From NCBI GenBank assembly GCA_018817035.1, contig JAHIUV010000101.1, positions 1-9,334 on the forward strand: a DNA stretch of 9,334 nucleotides, read 5' to 3'. The position numbers were made by a program, and so were the translations under genes. This DNA comes from Candidatus Omnitrophota bacterium (GTDB taxonomy: Bacteria; Omnitrophota; Gorgyraeia; Gorgyraeales; Gorgyraeaceae). Shown here one piece after another: positions 5,287-9,334 of the stretch (positions are counted from its first letter, which is position 1; each line of letters opens with the position of its first letter). The notes under the pieces are model-generated. The model was given only the letters and a program-made list of their open reading frames with translations. It did no database searches and was not told where the DNA came from.

Positions 5287-6102
5287 ATGAGGAAGTTTAA
5301 TAAAGTTGTTAGCATAGCAATGATATTTACGCTAATAAGGGCGATGGTGTGCCAGGAGGCGTGTGCCTTACGTGTGCCAATGAATGGCCACAAAAAAGCG
5401 GAAAATTTACTCGTTTCCGAGAAGGAGATTGATGAGGAAGAAAAAGACAAACCCCGCATGAGTTTTGAACAACATATACGACAATTTGTAAATGAATTAC
5501 ACCCAATTTTACATAAAGCAGTTGAGATGCATACGGAGCAAGAGGCTATTAATGAAAAGGGGAAGGTAGAAAAAGTTAGTATTTATCCTTATGGATGCAT
5601 AGTTGGATCTGCCGCTTCTAGATATTTACTACTAAAGATATATAATAATAGATTGAAGATAGAGGCGGTTAGGGTTACTCACCCAAAACAGAAAAGATTA
5701 ATGCAGGGCCGGCATCTCGCGTTGATTATTATAGATAATATTACAGGTAAGAAATATTTTTTAAGTTTCTTTGAAGGAATTTGGGATGATAGTCATAACT
5801 TTCCACGAGCTCGAACTTTGACATTTAAATACCCCTTTAAGCATACTGCAGAAAGGGCTACATTAGAATATATTGACTGGTTTAAGAAGAAAAAATTTCC
5901 ACCCGTATTTTTTGAGTTTAAAAAAAATAAAGATATTCTTAATTTAACAGAATTAACAGTTGATGGGTCTCTTGGGCCTGAGTTTAATATGTTAGAGATA
6001 AGACCTGCAATTGATTATATAGAAGAGAATATGCAAATAGGCAAATGGGGTTGGAATAGCTTTTCTGTGGAGTATCTTAGAAAAATTTACCAATTTAATT
6101 AG
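5287..6102 (+). CDS. Secreted protein of unknown function with ALRVP motif
   Basis: I do not recognise this 271-residue protein as a named family. It begins with a signal peptide: basic MRKFNK, a hydrophobic stretch at 7-21, and a c-region ending EACA, with probable cleavage before LRVP near residue 27. An acidic linker (46-56) follows, then a globular region. GCIVGSAASRYLLLK (103-117) and GRHLALIIID (141-150), followed by KKYFLSF, place C104, H143 and D150 in an order reminiscent of transglutaminase-like or papain-like folds. This is a weak resemblance. I prefer ATG at 5287 with AGGGGG just upstream, although its spacing is short; the TTG frame at 5236 would put about 17 residues before the signal peptide. 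It stands alone, with its own promoter, between the insert and the deacetylase pair. Confidence 0.7.
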   Translation: MRKFNKVVSIAMIFTLIRAMVCQEACALRVPMNGHKKAENLLVSEKEIDEEEKDKPRMSFEQHIRQFVNELHPILHKAVEMHTEQEAINEKGKVEKVSIYPYGCIVGSAASRYLLLKIYNNRLKIEAVRVTHPKQKRLMQGRHLALIIIDNITGKKYFLSFFEGIWDDSHNFPRARTLTFKYPFKHTAERATLEYIDWFKKKKFPPVFFEFKKNKDILNLTELTVDGSLGPEFNMLEIRPAIDYIEENMQIGKWGWNSFSVEYLRKIYQFN

Positions 6103-6117
6103 AATTATCGAAGTATC

Positions 6118-6201
6118 ACCCTTAATTTCTTGACAATAAAAGACTTATCTTGTAACATATTTGTTGAAGCAGAGTTTAAGAAATGCGTTTACAAGATTCC
6201 C
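6118..6201 (+). promoter_or_regulatory. Repeated promoter cassette, copy 1 (TTGACA-N17-TAACAT)
   Basis: TTGACA (6130-6135), 17 bases and TAACAT (6153-6158) followed by AT. The whole block from ACCCTTAATT to GATTCC aligns with 8135-8217, including the distance from TAACAT to the downstream GAGTT (19 bases in both). Transcription from it would start about 158 nt upstream of the deacetylase gene. Confidence 0.55.
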
Positions 6202-6276
6202 CTTAAGCCTTTCGAAATAGTACACAATCACCAGGTTGTTTTGTTAATAACGAAAAGTAGACATCGCTTTGTTATG

Positions 6277-6305
6277 TTGACATAAAAAATATAAATATGT
6301 AACAT
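6277..6305 (+). promoter_or_regulatory. Promoter close to the deacetylase gene
   Basis: TTGACA (6277-6282), a 17-base spacer and TAACAT (6300-6305) then AT, the same arrangement as at 6130 and 8147. A start near 6312 would leave a leader of only about 11 nt, which still contains the Shine-Dalgarno AGAGGG (6313-6318). Confidence 0.5.
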
Positions 6306-6322
6306 ATTAAGTAGAGGGAAAT

Positions 6323-7174
6323 ATGAGCTTGTATTTTATATTTACTGTTGACGGCGATTGGAATGAGTATTTTTCTATTGAACTGCCAAAGGCAAAAAGA
6401 AGGCCAGATAAGAAAAATCTGCTTAGGTTGATTAAACATGAAATTAAAATTGCCCATTGTATCGGGGGTAAACTTTTGCATTTTGTGCACACATCTCCCG
6501 TTACTCGGCAGTATTTCCTTCAGCCGGATTTTATTGCTCTTTGGAAAGAGATTCAGGATATAGGCGGGAGCATAGGAGTCCATTGTCACGAAGAAGATCT
6601 TTTTAGTCACGGCGGGCTTGACGATCTGGCTCTGATGGAACAGTCGATTCGATCATTAACCGAGCCGTTGCGCAATGAAGGGCTAAGCCTTATTTCTTAT
6701 CGCGGAGGATATCTCGCTTTTTGCAAAAGCATTATTCCTATTCTTGAAAGAAACGGAATCTTTCTTGACTTCTCCTGTTTTCCCGGACGATATTTGCGTC
6801 ACAAGGGAAAACTTATAGCGGATTGGAGAGGAGCGCCTAAGAATTATTATCGCATGTGTTATCAAGATCACCGGAAAGAGGGCAAAAGCGATGTTATCGA
6901 AATACCCCTTGGAAAATTAAAGCAACGCGTTTTATATTTTGATGTTACCTCTCTATTTGATATTTGGATGTTAGCGCGACATCTGGCTAAAAAGGAAAGA
7001 ACATTAAAGGGTGATATTATTGTATCTCTGTTAACTCATACCTATGAGCTATCTTCCCCATGGAAACGTTTTCGAACAAGAATAGCTCTTTTTCTTTGCA
7101 GCCTTTACGGCAAATTTATTAATGACAAACAAATCATAGAGATCGTACAAAAGGAAGGAACAAGAAAAGTATGA
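6323..7174 (+). CDS. NodB-like polysaccharide deacetylase (CE4 superfamily)
   Basis: Members of this superfamily are usually metal-dependent hydrolases removing N- or O-acetyl groups from sugars. The 283-residue product has the motifs in order: FTVDGDW (7-13) with D10 and D12 as motif 1, GVHCHEEDLFSH (85-96) in place of the metal-binding HxxxH, YRGGY (126-130) for the usual 'R.P.G' motif, LDFS (148-151), and LLTHTYEL (236-243) for the final 'L.H' motif. D10, H87 or H89, and H96 may bind metal. There is no signal peptide, so the substrate is likely cytosolic, such as a nucleotide sugar or lipid-linked precursor. The unusual motif spacing places it in a divergent subgroup. The stop overlaps the next start (ATGA, 7171-7174), so the two proteins are probably made together. 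Confidence 0.75.
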   Translation: MSLYFIFTVDGDWNEYFSIELPKAKRRPDKKNLLRLIKHEIKIAHCIGGKLLHFVHTSPVTRQYFLQPDFIALWKEIQDIGGSIGVHCHEEDLFSHGGLDDLALMEQSIRSLTEPLRNEGLSLISYRGGYLAFCKSIIPILERNGIFLDFSCFPGRYLRHKGKLIADWRGAPKNYYRMCYQDHRKEGKSDVIEIPLGKLKQRVLYFDVTSLFDIWMLARHLAKKERTLKGDIIVSLLTHTYELSSPWKRFRTRIALFLCSLYGKFINDKQIIEIVQKEGTRKV

Positions 7175-8112
7175 GAATAGGAATCGCGAAAGAAAGCAGG
7201 GGGACAGAGAAGAGAGTTATATTACAACCTCCGGAAATAAACAAAATAGCCGGTCGACACGAAGTTTTAATAGAAAAAGGAGAGGGTGAGGGGATTGGTA
7301 TACCTGACAGTGCTTTTATCGCCGCAGGGTGTAAGATTGCTTCCCGAAACGAGGTCTATGCGAGTGATATAGTCGTGCGTATAAAAGAACCCAGTTTTGA
7401 AGAAATTAAACTAATGCATCCAGGAACTGTCCTTATGTCCATGATGCATATTCGATGCCGACCAAAACTGGAAGAGGCCTTACGTGAACAGAAAGTGATA
7501 GCGATACCGCTTGAGAATCTAAAAGATCAGTTTAATAGAAGGAAGGTTGAAGCGGTCGAGGAATCCGGCCGGATCGGTATGGAATATGGTTTTAAGCTGT
7601 GGGGAAAAGACCCTGCAAGCGCCACGGTCAAGATCATGGGATATGGTAATATGGCAGTGGGCGCCATACGGTGCGCGGCCCGCAAATTTGCCAAAGTCGA
7701 AATCTTGAATAAAAAAGACTTTCTTGAAATGGAAAAGCATATTCCCGGGACTGACATTCTCGTTGATGCCATTAATCGTCCTTATCGACGGGATGTTGAA
7801 AAAGAGCCATTTTTTGTTACACGCCAAATGCTAACACTTTTTAAAAAGGGGTCTGTTATCATAGATTTAGTATCAAACCCGAAAAACCACGCTCCTGTTG
7901 AAACAATGCGGCCAACTACTTTAGATGATCTGCACTACGTGGTTGACGGTATATATCATTCCTCCTGCTGGGGCTGGCCTGGTTTGGATCCGAAACCAAT
8001 TGCGAAACGGTATAGCCTTCAACTTATGCCGATATTGCTTGATTTGGCAGACAATGGGATTGACCGTTGTGACGAATTTACCAGGGCCGCTATTTTACGC
8101 TTTGATAAATAG
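7171..8112 (+). CDS. Alanine dehydrogenase / PNT-family NAD(P)-dependent enzyme
   Basis: The 313-residue product opens MRIGIAKESRGTEKRV, the signature of the alanine dehydrogenase and transhydrogenase N-terminal domain. R15, K72 (RIKEP) and H93 (MMHIR) correspond to the substrate-binding Arg, Lys and His of alanine dehydrogenase. A Rossmann motif, MGYGNMAVGA (156-165), begins the nucleotide-binding domain. GSVIIDLVSN (227-236), ETMRPTT (244-250) and HYVVDGIYH (255-263) match the family's C-terminal pattern. It is about 55 residues shorter than typical alanine dehydrogenase (about 370), near the length of N5-carboxyethylornithine synthase, so an amino-acid-linked oxidoreductase other than alanine dehydrogenase is quite possible. 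Translational coupling to the NodB-like gene argues for a specialised pathway over general alanine metabolism. Confidence 0.8.
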   Translation: MRIGIAKESRGTEKRVILQPPEINKIAGRHEVLIEKGEGEGIGIPDSAFIAAGCKIASRNEVYASDIVVRIKEPSFEEIKLMHPGTVLMSMMHIRCRPKLEEALREQKVIAIPLENLKDQFNRRKVEAVEESGRIGMEYGFKLWGKDPASATVKIMGYGNMAVGAIRCAARKFAKVEILNKKDFLEMEKHIPGTDILVDAINRPYRRDVEKEPFFVTRQMLTLFKKGSVIIDLVSNPKNHAPVETMRPTTLDDLHYVVDGIYHSSCWGWPGLDPKPIAKRYSLQLMPILLDLADNGIDRCDEFTRAAILRFDK

Positions 8113-8121
8113 GGCATCTTA

Positions 8122-8137
8122 GGTTCAAACTGGAACC
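8122..8137 (+). terminator. Weak hairpin after the dehydrogenase gene
   Basis: GGTTC (8122-8126) and GAACC (8133-8137) form a 5-bp stem with a six-base loop, ten bases after the stop codon. The following CTTAATTCTTT is only partly T-rich, so termination would be weak. Confidence 0.3.
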
Positions 8138-8217
8138 CTTAATTCTTTGACATAAAAGCTGCCATGTTATAACATATCAATAGATAAAGAGTTGAGAAAT
8201 AGTGCTTGCAGGATTTC
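8135..8217 (+). promoter_or_regulatory. Repeated promoter cassette, copy 2, upstream of the AsmA-like gene
   Basis: TTGACA (8147-8152), 17 bases and TAACAT (8170-8175) followed by AT, within a block homologous to 6118-6201. A start near 8182 gives a leader of about 75 nt that includes the conserved GAGTT...GATTTC segment. Confidence 0.6.
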
Positions 8218-8257
8218 ATGCCCATTAGTAGGTAGTTTTTCATAAAGGAGTATGTTT

Positions 8258-9223
8258 ATGAAGAAGCTAATAGTAATTACCGGGATTGTAATAGCCTCAG
8301 TTTTTATTTTAGCGGCAGTAAGAGATTCTTTTATAAAAGTAGCCGTTAAAGTCGGGGGCTCGCATGTCCTGGGCGCGCCTGTTAAGATCGACGGGTTGTC
8401 GTTAGGTATAGTTAACCAGTCAATAAATATCAAAGGGTTCAAGATATATAATCCAAAAGGCTTCCCTAAGGGCATCCTAGTCGATATCCCCATAATTAAG
8501 GTCAAATATGACCTGCCTGCCTTATTGAAGAAAAAATTGCATCTTAGGGAAATAGTCATTGATTTAAAAGAAGTAGCCATCGTTAAGAATAAAGACGGCA
8601 AATTAAATGTGGATTCCCTGAAAGTGGCGCAAAAAGAAGATAAATCCCCGGATAAAAAACCTAAAGAAAAAGCCTCGGCGCAAATGCCTATGCAGATAGA
8701 TTTGTTAAACCTGAGCATCGGCAAGGCAGTTTTTACGGATTACAGTAAAGGTGAAAACCCGTCTGTAGAAGTATTTGACCTGGGAGTCAAAGAAAGAATA
8801 TACAAAAATATTACAAGTGCCCAGCAGTTGGCTACTCTGGTTTTAGTGGAGGCAATGAAGGGCACTACTATAAAAAGCGCGTCTATCTATGGCGCAACGG
8901 CTTTAGCCGGCGTCGCGTTCTTTCCGGTAGGCATAGCGGCTGTATTAACAAGCAAAGACAGCGCTGAAGCTGATTTTAATGCTGATTATGATAAAATATA
9001 TGATGTTACCATAGAGGCTGTTCGAGGCATAGGGAAGATAAGCAATGAAGATAGGAGCCGGGGCACGATCAAAGGAAACGTGAGCGGTTCCAATGTTACG
9101 GTTAAGATTTCAAAAAAGAACACAAAAACCAGCCATGTTACTGTCTCCGCAAGAAAGCTGATGTTGCCAAAACCTAAGATCGCGAGTGAGGTTCTTGACA
9201 GTATTTCAGAAAGATTAAAATGA
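8258..9223 (+). CDS. AsmA-like envelope protein with DUF3568-like C-terminal domain
   Basis: The 321-residue product starts with an N-terminal membrane anchor or signal (MKKLIVITG, hydrophobic to about residue 21). The next 100 residues (VKIDGLSLG, then INIKGFKIYNPKGFP and GKLNVDSL) have the AsmA-like beta pattern. AsmA-family proteins reside in the envelope and are linked to lipid transport and outer-membrane homeostasis. A lysine/proline-rich linker (124-142) separates a second part. Residues about 206-300 have a hydrophobic stretch (213-230), then ADFNADYDKIYDVTIEA and VTVKISKK, resembling DUF3568-type small lipoproteins. I prefer ATG at 8258 because AAGGAG (8245-8250) lies 7 bases upstream; ATG at 8252 is too close to it. 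The stop overlaps the next start, a PlsC-like acyltransferase, which fits a membrane-lipid context. Confidence 0.7.
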   Translation: MKKLIVITGIVIASVFILAAVRDSFIKVAVKVGGSHVLGAPVKIDGLSLGIVNQSINIKGFKIYNPKGFPKGILVDIPIIKVKYDLPALLKKKLHLREIVIDLKEVAIVKNKDGKLNVDSLKVAQKEDKSPDKKPKEKASAQMPMQIDLLNLSIGKAVFTDYSKGENPSVEVFDLGVKERIYKNITSAQQLATLVLVEAMKGTTIKSASIYGATALAGVAFFPVGIAAVLTSKDSAEADFNADYDKIYDVTIEAVRGIGKISNEDRSRGTIKGNVSGSNVTVKISKKNTKTSHVTVSARKLMLPKPKIASEVLDSISERLK

Positions 9224-9334
9224 TGATAGTTGTTTCAATAGGGTTATGGGTGATTACCGCAACTCTTACTATTTTGCTATTTTTCGTGGAAGCGTTCTTG
9301 GTTTTGTTTCTTTTTCCGTTCGACAGGCAGAGAA
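9220..9334 (+). CDS. PlsC-like 1-acylglycerol-3-phosphate acyltransferase, N-terminus only (partial)
   Basis: ATG at 9220 overlaps the preceding stop codon (ATGA) and opens a frame that runs off the window after 38 residues. It is strongly hydrophobic and ends FLFPFDRQR. A hydrophobic anchor followed by 'PFD..R' is characteristic of the start of lysophosphatidate acyltransferases, which make phosphatidate at the inner membrane. The catalytic HX4D motif lies beyond the window, so the call rests on this short N-terminus. Confidence 0.55.
   Translation, partial: MMIVVSIGLWVITATLTILLFFVEAFLVLFLFPFDRQR

Noticed and set aside
6272..6610. Minus-strand frames opposite the NodB-like gene
   Set aside because: They are antisense to a gene with ordered catalytic motifs and have no ribosome binding site or recognisable product.
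8167..8724. 185-codon minus-strand frame
   Set aside because: It lies opposite the AsmA-like gene, which has a Shine-Dalgarno sequence, a membrane anchor and family-like content.

Overview
The window looks like a chromosomal stretch of an uncultured Gram-negative bacterium with moderate-to-low GC. A secreted protein with an 'ALRVP' sequence right after its signal peptide, an AsmA-like envelope protein and the overall style suggest a member of the Omnitrophota (candidate phylum OP3). This is an impression from sequence style and remains an inference.

Layout. (1) Positions 1-2972 are a translation block: the last codons of pyrH, then frr, tRNA-Lys(TTT), a short decayed archease-like reading frame, serS with its own promoter and a hairpin leader, an M50B-like membrane metallopeptidase overlapping serS, and tRNA-Ser(GGA). 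(2) Positions 2963-5141 are a tRNA-serine locus carrying a small insert. tRNA-Ser(TGA) is followed by an AT-rich segment of about 1.9 kb with a terminator, a short excisionase-like HTH gene, an intergenic region dense in repeats, and a class II Fic (AMP-transferase family) gene. The segment ends at a 20-bp duplicate of the tRNA-Ser(TGA) 3' end. The spacer that follows tRNA-Ser(GGA) appears again, nearly unchanged, right after this duplicate. This is the arrangement expected of a small element integrated at a tRNA 3' end; no integrase is present. (3) Positions 5142-9334 are an accessory and envelope region: a secreted protein of unknown function, a NodB-like deacetylase translationally coupled to an alanine-dehydrogenase-family enzyme, an AsmA-like protein with a DUF3568-like tail, and the start of a PlsC-like acyltransferase.

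How the genes work together. pyrH/frr and serS with two cognate tRNA-Ser genes are housekeeping functions. The insert looks like a self-contained regulator/toxin-like module: two perfect 28-bp repeats and an 8-bp palindrome sit around a consensus promoter driving fic. In region 3 the sequence TTGACA-N17-TAACAT-AT occurs three times. Two copies lie in homologous blocks of about 83 nt, which suggests a recurrent promoter-carrying intergenic element. The archease remnant, the tRNA-Ser insert, the fic control region and the repeated promoter cassette are the points most worth a second look.
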